DNA of 64,000 nucleotides, from NCBI RefSeq assembly GCF_000156335.1, contig NZ_DS999213.1:1961817-2025816 (forward strand), given 5' to 3'. This DNA is from Roseobacter sp. GAI101 (lineage in GTDB: Bacteria; Pseudomonadota; Alphaproteobacteria; Rhodobacterales; Rhodobacteraceae). The translations under genes were made by a program, and so were the position numbers. Below the pieces are notes generated by a model that was not told the origin of the DNA, did not search any database, and was given only the letters and a program-made list of their open reading frames with translations. Shown here piece by piece: positions 24,523 through 32,017 of this stretch. The first letter of the stretch is position 1, and every line of letters begins with the position of its first letter.

Positions 24523-25541
24523 TTCAGCACCTCGGACATTGGCATTCGGGCGCGCTTGCGTTGCATCTCATAATGGCCCAAAGGCGTCCAGCCGATCAAA
24601 GTGGTCTCCACGTCGTCGGCGCGAAAGGCCTGGCGTAGGGCTGTCTCGAACGGGCGGCGGTCCTTCTTGGGCATGGGGGCAAGGTCAAGCGTGATTTGCC
24701 CGCCAAGGCCGCGCAGGCGCAGCGCGCGCGGCAAGGCACGGGCGCAGGACATGTTGGCCTTGATCCCGGCGGCAAGGGATACGTCAGCGCCTGTGTTCAC
24801 GTCGACGGCCACCAAGGCGCGTGTGGGTTCGACGAACATCGATGCACCGCCATCCAGTTCGACACGCGGCTGGCGCAGGCCGTCGATGGCATCAAGCACC
24901 GCATGCGTTTCAAAACTGCCCGGTTCGGTCACGACTTCGGCCGGGTCGACCCAGTCGCGCCAGGCCAGAATATGCGGCCCATCGCCTTCGGACAGCACTT
25001 CCATCTCGGTCGCCGTGTCGCCCAGCACCTTGTCGGCGAGGGTCAGCATGGCATCGATGTCATCGGCGATATCGTCACCGTCGGCACCGGCACAAGATGA
25101 CCGCAGGATCAGACCATGGCTGGCCCCCTGCGCGGCCTCGTGGGCGATCTCAAGCAGGCGATCGCGCTCTTCCTCGTCGCGGATGGAGCGCGAGATGTTG
25201 GTTCCCGGCGCACCGGGCGTCACGATGGCATAGCGGCTTTTGAACAGAATCTTTTGCGTGACGGGAACTGCCTTGCCGGGTTCCGCATAGCCCGACACTT
25301 GCACCAATATTGGCTGACCGGGGGCAAGCCCTTTGATCTGGCGCAAGAAAGCCGAACCATCGGGGGTTTTCAGGAACATGCCCCCCTGCCCTTTGACGGG
25401 CCGGTCCGCGATGGCGCGGTAGATGGTGCCCGGACGGGGTGAATCGCTGTCGATGAGCAGATCATCCAATTTGCCGTCAACCATCAAGGCGGCAGCCTCA
25501 ACCCCTGCGAAATGGTCCAGAACGATTGTGCGGCCCTTCAT
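24519..25541 (-). CDS. Short ribonuclease E/G-family protein
   Basis: The 340-residue protein covers the RNase E/G catalytic core but is much shorter than RNase G (about 490). Visible landmarks are [11 protein letters not shown], carrying the first metal-binding aspartate, and [17 protein letters not shown] with the second. The region before it (about 1-110) replaces a canonical S1 domain with a weakly conserved segment, and the CPxC zinc-link of RNase E/G is missing. It overlaps maf by four bases (ATGA). Endonucleolytic RNA processing is likely; the true substrate range is unknown, and a full RNase E is presumably encoded elsewhere. Confidence 0.85.
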   Translation of the reverse strand: MKGRTIVLDHFAGVEAAALMVDGKLDDLLIDSDSPRPGTIYRAIADRPVKGQGGMFLKTPDGSAFLRQIKGLAPGQPILVQVSGYAEPGKAVPVTQKILFKSRYAIVTPGAPGTNISRSIRDEEERDRLLEIAHEAAQGASHGLILRSSCAGADGDDIADDIDAMLTLADKVLGDTATEMEVLSEGDGPHILAWRDWVDPAEVVTEPGSFETHAVLDAIDGLRQPRVELDGGASMFVEPTRALVAVDVNTGADVSLAAGIKANMSCARALPRALRLRGLGGQITLDLAPMPKKDRRPFETALRQAFRADDVETTLIGWTPLGHYEMQRKRARMPMSEVLK

Positions 25542-26116
25542 GATGTCTCTCCATCGAAAATATAGCCTGCGGCACGCAGCAGGTTTGCGGTTTCGGCAAG
25601 GGGCAAGCCCACGATGCCGGTAAACGACCCGCTGATCCACGGGATCAACGCACCAGCCGGGCCCTGGATGCCATAGCCGCCAGCCTTGCCCCGCCAGTCG
25701 CCAGTGGCAAGGTATGCGTTCAGTTCCGCGTCAGACAGGCGTTTCATGCGCACGGTGCTGACCACGTCGCGTTCCCAAAGCTGGTCACCCCGTTTGACGG
25801 CAACAGCGGTGATCACCTTGTGGCGTCGCCCCGACATCAGCCGCAAAAAACTGGCAGCCTCATCGGCGTTTTCGGGTTTGCCCAGAATACGCCGCCCGAC
25901 GGCAACGGTCGTATCGGCGCACAGCACGATATCGTCCGGCCCGGCCTGCAAGATGGCGGCCTTTTCGCGCGCCATCCGCGCGCAGTAGGGGCGCGGCAAT
26001 TCTGCCTTTTGCGGCGTCTCGTTAATGTCAGGTGCGCGAATATCATCAGGCACAACGCCAATTTGCGCCAGCAATTCCTTGCGGCGCGGACTGCCTGATC
26101 CGAGAATAAAGGTCAT
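25538..26116 (-). CDS. maf: Maf-family nucleotide pyrophosphatase
   Basis: The 192-residue protein begins [19 protein letters not shown], the Maf nucleotide-binding motif, and has the catalytic-base region [11 protein letters not shown] and the segment [16 protein letters not shown]. Maf proteins hydrolyse non-canonical or pyrimidine nucleoside triphosphates (dTTP/UTP type) and limit septum formation. ATG 26116, six bases after GAGG, is preferred over the upstream TTG. It lies between infA and the RNase gene, an arrangement conserved in Rhodobacterales. Confidence 0.93.
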   Translation of the reverse strand: MTFILGSGSPRRKELLAQIGVVPDDIRAPDINETPQKAELPRPYCARMAREKAAILQAGPDDIVLCADTTVAVGRRILGKPENADEAASFLRLMSGRRHKVITAVAVKRGDQLWERDVVSTVRMKRLSDAELNAYLATGDWRGKAGGYGIQGPAGALIPWISGSFTGIVGLPLAETANLLRAAGYIFDGETS

Positions 26117-26167
26117 ATGCAACCTCGAAGCGCTGACCGAAAATTATGAAACTTCCGGTAAGCCGCG

Positions 26168-26386
26168 TTATTTAAAGCGATAATTGATCCGGCCCTTGGT
26201 CAGATCATAGGGGGTCATTTCCACCTGTACCTTATCGCCTGCCAGAACCCGAATGCGGTTTTTGCGCATTTTGCCTGCCGTATGTGCGATAATCTCATGG
26301 CCGTTTTCAAGCTCGACCCGGAATGTCGCATTCGGCAGGAGTTCCTTCACGATACCGGGGAATTCGAGCGTGTCTTCCTTGGCCAT
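26168..26386 (-). CDS. infA: Translation initiation factor IF-1
   Basis: The 72-residue product is a complete IF-1: [19 protein letters not shown] at the start, [39 protein letters not shown] and a C-terminal GRINYRFK. It is a single OB fold that binds the A site of the 30S subunit during initiation. GGAGAC lies ahead of the start. It heads the infA-maf-RNase-yacG group. Confidence 0.98.
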   Translation of the reverse strand: MAKEDTLEFPGIVKELLPNATFRVELENGHEIIAHTAGKMRKNRIRVLAGDKVQVEMTPYDLTKGRINYRFK

Positions 26387-26467
26387 GTTGTCTCCTTGAA
26401 TACTATGCCCCGCAATTCCGGGACGCAGGCTTAAATGGGCGCAATCTTCCCGTTTTTCAAGGCCTAT

Positions 26468-27343
26468 TCACATTAAGGACACGTTTATCGCCGTTGCGTC
26501 GCGCCCGGCCTGATCTTGCCAATGCGCGCGGTTCAACACGACGCCATCAGCACGCACGCGGGCAATCTGCGCCAGATCAGCGTCGGCATAGGTCCATCCG
26601 GGCAGGTTGATCTCGGCTGCGGCCAGCACCCCGGTAGACGGGAAGCCCACATCCGGCGGGCAAAAGATGCCCCCTGCCCCGTAACACTGGCCCAAAGCGT
26701 CAGACCAATCGGCAGCCCCCACGCAAGAAGACATTGCCGTGATGCACTGATTCTCAAGGGCACGGGCCATGGATCCGATGCGCACGCGCCAATATCCGGC
26801 CAGTGCTTCGGTGACGCTGGGCACTGCAATCACATCACAGTCTGACAGCGCGCGGCCCAATAGCGGGAATTCGCTGTCGTAGCAGATCAGAATGCCGATC
26901 TTGCCGATTGATGTTTCGAACACCTGCAAGGCGTTGCCACCGATAACATGCCAGACCTCACGTTCGAACCGCGTCATGATCTGCTTGTCCTGCACGCCGA
27001 TCTTGCCATCCGGGGTGATCAACCGCGCGCGGTTCACCGGTCGGGTGCCGGTCGCGGCAGGAGCCGACGCCGCGACGATATGCACGCGATATTCTGCGGC
27101 CAGTTTCTGATGCAGCACGTCCGCATCCGCCAACCGGTCCGACACCGCAAAAAGCGACGCCTCAAGATCAGCGGCCACATCAAGCCCCGCAAGCGTTGCC
27201 AGTTCCATCGCCCCGTATTCCGGAAACACCAGCAATTCCGCCTTGTTCGCAGCAGCCGAGGCGACCCAGCTTGCCAGCTTGTCTTCGTATTGGGCCCAGC
27301 TGGTCAGCACGTCCAGCGGGTAGGCGGCGGTTGCGATTTTCAT
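26468..27343 (-). CDS. Carbon-nitrogen hydrolase (nitrilase superfamily)
   Basis: The 291-residue protein has the nitrilase-fold catalytic triad: E in LLVFPEYGAMEL, K in VQDKQIMTRFERE, and C in GILICYDSEFPLL. The start MKIATAAYPLDVL follows GGAGA by six bases. No signal peptide, so it is cytosolic. Members hydrolyse amides or nitriles; the substrate cannot be read here. A LysR regulator is divergent 180 bases away and may control it. The convergent end faces infA, leaving only a short gap. Confidence 0.88.
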   Translation of the reverse strand: MKIATAAYPLDVLTSWAQYEDKLASWVASAAANKAELLVFPEYGAMELATLAGLDVAADLEASLFAVSDRLADADVLHQKLAAEYRVHIVAASAPAATGTRPVNRARLITPDGKIGVQDKQIMTRFEREVWHVIGGNALQVFETSIGKIGILICYDSEFPLLGRALSDCDVIAVPSVTEALAGYWRVRIGSMARALENQCITAMSSCVGAADWSDALGQCYGAGGIFCPPDVGFPSTGVLAAAEINLPGWTYADADLAQIARVRADGVVLNRAHWQDQAGRDATAINVSLM

Positions 27344-27523
27344 CCTGGGTCTCCGGCTTTTTGTCCCGCCCATGGTGCGCTGGATCAGGGGGCAGCTTCA
27401 AGGGCAGGTCGCACCTGCCAACCCTATTTTATGTTCACGAAAGTGCGCTTGGCATCCTGACTTAAAACTTGCCTATGGCGGCAATTAGTTTCACAAAAAT
27501 GAAAACCAACAGAGGGCGTGACA

Positions 27524-28489
27524 ATGATCAAGAAGGGTGTGACCCTGCGCGGCATCGAAGTGTTCGAGGCGTTGGCAAGCTGTGGATCGGTCGCACAGGC
27601 GGCGGACATCACCGGGCTTAGCCAACCCGCCGTCAGCCAACAGATAAGCAACCTTGAAACCGCAATCGGCGTCGCGTTGCTGGATCACGGCCGCCGCCCG
27701 ATGCGTTTGACGGCGGCTGGCGAAAGCTTTTTGCGGCGCACGGCTTCCGCACTCACGCAACTCAGGCTGGCGCAAAGCGAACTGACGGTGATGGATCTGG
27801 CCAATCTGACCGATCTAAGCCTTGGCGTGATTGACGATTTCGACAATGACCTCACCCCGCGCCTGGCCACGATGCTGGCAGACAGCATGGCGGGCTGCCG
27901 GTTTCGCATGGTCACCGACAGCAGCAAGGCGTTGATTCAGGCAGTGCAGGACAAGACCTTGCACATCGTGATTGCGGCCACCAGCGGCGACGCCAAGGAC
28001 GGGCTGATCGAACTGCCCCTGGCGCGCGACCCTTTCATCATGGTGACCCCGTCCGGCTATCGCGGCAAGCCGGGCGATCTGCTGGCCGGCACCAGTGATC
28101 TGCCGTTTCTGCGCTACGAATCGCACCAGTTGATCGCAGACCAGATCGCAAACCACCTGACGCGCAGCAATATCACGATCGAATCACAATTCGAAATCGG
28201 CAGCCATCTGGCCCTGATGTCGATGGTTGCGCGCGGGATCGGCTGGGCGATCACCACGCCCTTCGGCTTTGCCCGCGCCGAAAGGTTCCACACCACGCTA
28301 CAGGCGCACCCCCTGCCATCGCCCGGGGTGTCGCGGCAGATATCGCTGTTCGCGGGCGCGGATTGGACCGGGCCGGTGCCGCAAAACATCGCCACCGCCA
28401 TGCGCCAGATGCTACACAGCCACATGATCGCCCCCCTGCATACGCAGCTTCCATGGCTTGCCGGCAGCTTTCACACACTAGAAGGGTGA
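27524..28489 (+). CDS. LysR-family transcriptional regulator
   Basis: The ATG at 27524 (AGAGGG seven bases upstream) gives 321 residues. The N-terminal winged helix-turn-helix reads LRGIEVFEALASCGSVAQAA, then LSQPAVSQQISNLETAIG; the remaining ~230 residues form the periplasmic-binding-fold effector domain, with IGSHLALMSMVARGIGWAIT. It is divergent from the nitrilase-like gene and probably regulates it and itself. The inducer is unknown. Confidence 0.9.
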   Translation: MIKKGVTLRGIEVFEALASCGSVAQAADITGLSQPAVSQQISNLETAIGVALLDHGRRPMRLTAAGESFLRRTASALTQLRLAQSELTVMDLANLTDLSLGVIDDFDNDLTPRLATMLADSMAGCRFRMVTDSSKALIQAVQDKTLHIVIAATSGDAKDGLIELPLARDPFIMVTPSGYRGKPGDLLAGTSDLPFLRYESHQLIADQIANHLTRSNITIESQFEIGSHLALMSMVARGIGWAITTPFGFARAERFHTTLQAHPLPSPGVSRQISLFAGADWTGPVPQNIATAMRQMLHSHMIAPLHTQLPWLAGSFHTLEG

Positions 28490-28547
28490 CAGGCTTGCAC
28501 CCGCCAGTGCTTGCTGGTTCACTTGGCCAAACGAAAGGCAGCCCCCC

Positions 28548-29267
28548 ATGAGCAAGATCGTCATTCTGACCGGTGCAGGCATATCCGCCGAAAGCGGTAT
28601 CGAAACCTTCCGTGCCGAAGATGGTCTTTGGGCGCAGCACCGGGTCGAAGATGTGGCCACCCCTGAAGGTTTTGCCCGCAACCCCGAACTGGTGGTCAGC
28701 TTCTACAACGCCCGGCGCAAGCAAGCCGCGGAGGTGTCGCCCAATGCGGCCCACAAGGCACTCGCACGGCTTGAGCAGCTTTATGCAGGTCAGGTCATTG
28801 TGGTCACCCAGAATGTGGACGATCTGCATGAAAAAGGCGGGTCGCAAAACGTGATGCACATGCATGGCGCATTGAAATCAGCGCTATGTGCGGCCTGCGA
28901 TCACCGCTGGCCCGCGCCGATGGTGATGGCACCGGGCGATATCTGCCCCAAATGCTCGGCCCCTGCCGCACGGCCGGATATCGTGTGGTTCGGCGAAATG
29001 CCCTATGAAATGGACGCGATCTTTGACCACTTGGCCGAGGCTGATATTTTCGCCGCCATCGGCACCTCTGGCAACGTTTATCCTGCGGCCGGTTTCGTCG
29101 CCGAAGCGCGTAGTAACGGGGCCCATACGATCGAACTTAACCTGGAGCGGTCAGCCGTCGGCAATCAGTTTGCAGAGCACCGTACCGGCCCTGCGACCCG
29201 CACCGTCACCGACTGGGTCGATGAACTGCTCGGGGCCAAAACGCCGACGCGGCCCGGCTTCAGGTAG
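28548..29267 (+). CDS. cobB: NAD-dependent protein deacylase (sirtuin, CobB)
   Basis: The 239-residue protein has the sirtuin signatures GAGISAESGIETFR, TQNVDDLHEKGGSQ, the catalytic histidine in MHMHGAL, a Cys4 zinc site (CAACDH ... CPKC) and VWFGEMPYEM. YNARR carries the Tyr-x-x-Arg pair that, in class III sirtuins such as human SIRT5, binds succinyl/malonyl lysine, so it probably removes acidic acyl groups as well as acetyl. It follows the LysR gene by about 60 bases on the same strand. Confidence 0.95.
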   Translation: MSKIVILTGAGISAESGIETFRAEDGLWAQHRVEDVATPEGFARNPELVVSFYNARRKQAAEVSPNAAHKALARLEQLYAGQVIVVTQNVDDLHEKGGSQNVMHMHGALKSALCAACDHRWPAPMVMAPGDICPKCSAPAARPDIVWFGEMPYEMDAIFDHLAEADIFAAIGTSGNVYPAAGFVAEARSNGAHTIELNLERSAVGNQFAEHRTGPATRTVTDWVDELLGAKTPTRPGFR

Positions 29268-29294
29268 TCCCGTCGCCGGACCGCCCAGCATCGC

Positions 29295-29810
29295 CTAGTT
29301 TGACATGTCGCCATGTTTGGCGTGGTTCTTCGGATCGTGACCGGAATGATCCATTGTGCCGTGGCCAGGCTTGCGGTCCTGATCGACGAGAACATCAATC
29401 TCAAACGGTCCGGCCTTTTCAAACTCCAGCGTCACTTTGATGATGTCACCTTGAACCAACGGCCTTTTCAACCCGAAGAGCATCAGGTGATCACCGCCCC
29501 GCTTGAATTCATGGGCCTCGTCTGACGCAATTGCCACGCCGCCTTCGATTTCGCCCATGCGCATCACGCCATTCGCATCCTCGGCATGTTGGTGAAGCTC
29601 GATTTTCTCAGCCACATCCGAAGAGGCACCGATCAGCCGGTCATCGTCCCCCGAGTGGTTCATGACCATCATGAAGGCCGCACCGGATGTCGATTCGGCA
29701 GTTGAACTGCGGGCGTAAGCGTCGTGCACCATCATGCCTTGCGCTGCCAAAGGTGCGGCAGACAGCAGAAAAATCGCGCAGATCGCGCGGGTCAGAGAGG
29801 TAAGGTTCAT
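29295..29810 (-). CDS. Periplasmic copper chaperone, PCu(A)C family
   Basis: The 171-residue precursor starts with a signal peptide (LTSLTRAICAIFLLSAAPLA, cleavage near AAQG). The mature part has the PCu(A)C pattern of spaced Met/His ligands: FMMVMNHSG, EKIELHQHAED, MRM and GGDHLMLFGL. A His/Met-rich tail (HGTMDHSGHD and HAKHGDM) adds metal sites. Such proteins pass Cu(I) to the CuA centre of cytochrome oxidase together with Sco. It is transcribed with the small secreted protein upstream and convergent with cobB. Confidence 0.92.
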   Translation of the reverse strand: MNLTSLTRAICAIFLLSAAPLAAQGMMVHDAYARSSTAESTSGAAFMMVMNHSGDDDRLIGASSDVAEKIELHQHAEDANGVMRMGEIEGGVAIASDEAHEFKRGGDHLMLFGLKRPLVQGDIIKVTLEFEKAGPFEIDVLVDQDRKPGHGTMDHSGHDPKNHAKHGDMSN

Positions 29811-29853
29811 TGGAATTTCCTGTAAATTGATAAGTGTCTGATGATTTGGGTCG

Positions 29854-30198
29854 TCAGACAGTTACAGGCGGTGCCCTTGGGCCGGGGCGCTCCAGCCGTT
29901 GGGGAATTGCATGCAAGACCGGTTTGGGCAGGACTTTTTCAAAGGTAATCATCCGCTCTGGCGCATCGAGCGGGGGCATCATGTCGTCGAAAGCGACGTT
30001 CAATGCCGAATCGGGGCAAATATGCGGCGCGCTGGTCGGTTTGCCCTGAGCGTCGAAATATATCGCCACGGGGCCAGAGCCGGTGCACAGCACCATATGC
30101 CCCGTCGCAGCCGATGCCCCCCGCGCGACCGCCATGCTTTGCCCCGTCAGGGCCAGCATCAGGACAAGTGCAATCGCAATGAAGGAACGGAACGTCAT
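29854..30198 (-). CDS. Small secreted protein, DUF2946-like
   Basis: From ATG 30198 the product has 114 residues: a signal-like stretch (FRSFIAIALVLMLALTG) then a short mature part with VLCTGSGP and APHICPD, two cysteines and a histidine as in DUF2946 proteins. The gene directly precedes the PCu(A)C gene and is probably co-transcribed, so a role in copper handling is likely but not proven. An upstream in-frame start is possible but would put a charged segment before the signal peptide. Confidence 0.6.
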   Translation of the reverse strand: MTFRSFIAIALVLMLALTGQSMAVARGASAATGHMVLCTGSGPVAIYFDAQGKPTSAPHICPDSALNVAFDDMMPPLDAPERMITFEKVLPKPVLHAIPQRLERPGPRAPPVTV

Positions 30199-30248
30199 GA
30201 CAGGCTGCCTAAACCGTCCATCGCAAAGCTGCGAGAGGTTAAAACGCC

Positions 30249-30276
30249 GCAACCCCAGCCAAAGGGCCGGGGTTGC
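30249..30276 (-). terminator. Intrinsic terminator-like hairpin after rpmB
   Basis: On the minus strand a stem of GCAACCCC/GGGGTTGC with an inner GGC/GCC is followed shortly by GTTTTAACC. It lies 25 bases after the rpmB stop and before the next gene. Confidence 0.6.
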
Positions 30277-30300
30277 AAAATTCGCGTCAGAAAGGACAGC

Positions 30301-30603
30301 TTAGGAAAGTGCGTCAGCAGTCGTGGTTGCAGACTTTGCAATCGCTTTCTTAACCTTCAGGGCGTTACCGGACAGTTCAGTGTCCTTTGCTTTGGCCATG
30401 AATTTGTCCAGACCACCACGGTGGTCGACAGTGCGCAAAGCAGCCGCAGAAATGCGGAACTTGAAGCTGCGGCCCAGCGATTCAGACTGCAGGGTCACAT
30501 CGTTCAAGTTAGGCAAAAACCGGCGACGGGTGCGGTTCTTGGCGTGGCTTACGTTGTTGCCCGTCATCGGGCCTTTTCCGGTCAATTCGCAAACACGCGA
30601 CAT
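30301..30603 (-). CDS. rpmB: 50S ribosomal protein L28
   Basis: The 100-residue protein opens [20 protein letters not shown], continues [19 protein letters not shown] and ends in a lysine-rich helix. This is the standard L28 sequence with the slightly longer alphaproteobacterial C-terminus. It is a monocistronic gene ended by the hairpin at 30249 and faces away from pcs. Confidence 0.98.
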   Translation of the reverse strand: MSRVCELTGKGPMTGNNVSHAKNRTRRRFLPNLNDVTLQSESLGRSFKFRISAAALRTVDHRGGLDKFMAKAKDTELSGNALKVKKAIAKSATTTADALS

Positions 30604-30790
30604 GGGTTAATCCTTTTGCTGCGGGGCGGTGACGGCGATCCGACATAACACCCAAACGGGCTGCTTTTCGGCAACCCTGAAATTCGTCTGCTGGCTTTAG
30701 GCGGAATCACTGACGGGGTCAACCCAAGCCTGCGTGACAAAATGCGCTTTTCCTTTTGCATCCGCGCAAAAGATTTGCCATCTGTGATCC

Positions 30791-31486
30791 ATGCATATTC
30801 AGACACGCGCCCTTCTTGTACATCTTTTTACTGCAACGGGCGCGATTTTCGCCATGCTTGCCATGCTCGCTGCGGTCGATGGCGAATGGGATCTGATGTT
30901 CCTGTGGCTGGTCGTCGCGTTCTTTGTCGATGGGATCGACGGCCCGCTGGCGCGTAAATACGACGTAAAGGTCAATGCGCCGCAGTTCGATGGCGTCCTT
31001 CTGGACCTGATCATCGATTACCTGACATATGTGTTCATCCCCGCCTTTGCGCTGTTCAAATCCGGCCTGATGGACGGGTGGAGCGGCTGGGTGATGATCA
31101 TCATCATCACCTTCGCCAGCGCGATGTATTTTTGCGATACCCGCATGAAAACCAAAGACAATTCATTCTGGGGCTTTCCCGGATGCTGGAATATGCTGGT
31201 GTTGGTCCTGTTTGCGCTCAGCCCGCCTTGGTGGGTGTCGCTGATGCTTGTGACCTTCCTTGCCGGGACGATGTTTGCACCGCTGAAGTTCGTCCACCCC
31301 GTGCGAACGGAACGCTGGCGGTCCGTGACCTTGCCCATGGCCCTGGCCTGGACGTTTTTTGCGGGATGGGCCGCGTGGGTCGATTTTCACCCCGAAAGCT
31401 GGGCGCACTGGGGATTGATAATCACCAGCCTGTATCTGACTTTCGCAGGCGTCGCCCAGCAGTTCCTGTACGAGCGGAATTTGTAG
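30791..31486 (+). CDS. pcs: Phosphatidylcholine synthase
   Basis: The 231-residue inner-membrane protein contains the CDP-alcohol phosphatidyltransferase motif, seen as DGIDGPLAR then FDGVLLDLIIDY, i.e. DGx2ARx8Gx3Dx3D. About eight hydrophobic segments follow the Pcs rather than PgsA topology. Pcs condenses CDP-diacylglycerol with choline to give phosphatidylcholine, common in alphaproteobacteria. It is convergent with ogt; the two genes are separated by 45 bases that include a G/C hairpin. Confidence 0.93.
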   Translation: MHIQTRALLVHLFTATGAIFAMLAMLAAVDGEWDLMFLWLVVAFFVDGIDGPLARKYDVKVNAPQFDGVLLDLIIDYLTYVFIPAFALFKSGLMDGWSGWVMIIIITFASAMYFCDTRMKTKDNSFWGFPGCWNMLVLVLFALSPPWWVSLMLVTFLAGTMFAPLKFVHPVRTERWRSVTLPMALAWTFFAGWAAWVDFHPESWAHWGLIITSLYLTFAGVAQQFLYERNL

Positions 31487-31531
31487 GGCGGGTGGATAAA
31501 CCACGCCCCTCTTGAGTTCACATCAGATCCG

Positions 31532-31987
31532 TCAAATCAAAAGCGCCGCAGCCCCTTCGTGGCGCAACAAGGCAATCTTTGTCTCGATTCCCCCTGCCCC
31601 CGAATAGCCTGTCAGCCCTTTGGCCCCCATCACGCGGTGGCACGGGATGATAACGGGAATCGGATTTTGACCGCAGGCCTGCCCCACCACCTGTGCGGGG
31701 ATGCCAAGCTTTTTGGCAATATCCCCGTAAGTGCAGGTCTCGCCGAATGGAATTGCCGAGATCTCGGCGCACACGGCTCGCAGGACGTCACTGCCCGCAA
31801 CATAAAGCGGCAGGTCGAACTGCGTCAGCTGGCTCGCATCAAAGGCGCGCAGCTGGTCGGCCGCACGATCCAGTAAATCACTCCGGCCTTCCGTGTCAGC
31901 AGATCCCCAGGACAGGCGCGTAATCGCGCCTGTCTGTTCCGTCAAACTCAGCGTGCCGAACTGCGTCACGACCGAGCAGTGCTTCAT
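31532..31987 (-). CDS. ogt: Methylated-DNA-protein cysteine methyltransferase
   Basis: The 151-residue protein has the acceptor motif IPCHRVMGAKGLTGYSGAGG, whose cysteine takes the alkyl group, and the preceding helix-turn-helix (YGDIAKKLGIPAQVVGQAC) with the arginine-finger region. It repairs O6-methylguanine in a suicide reaction. No Ada-type N-terminal domain, so it is an Ogt-type protein. It is encoded immediately downstream of ileS, with a 30-base gap. Confidence 0.94.
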   Translation of the reverse strand: MKHCSVVTQFGTLSLTEQTGAITRLSWGSADTEGRSDLLDRAADQLRAFDASQLTQFDLPLYVAGSDVLRAVCAEISAIPFGETCTYGDIAKKLGIPAQVVGQACGQNPIPVIIPCHRVMGAKGLTGYSGAGGIETKIALLRHEGAAALLI

Positions 31988-32017
31988 GCCTCAGCGCTGC
32001 GCGAAACGCGCCCCACC

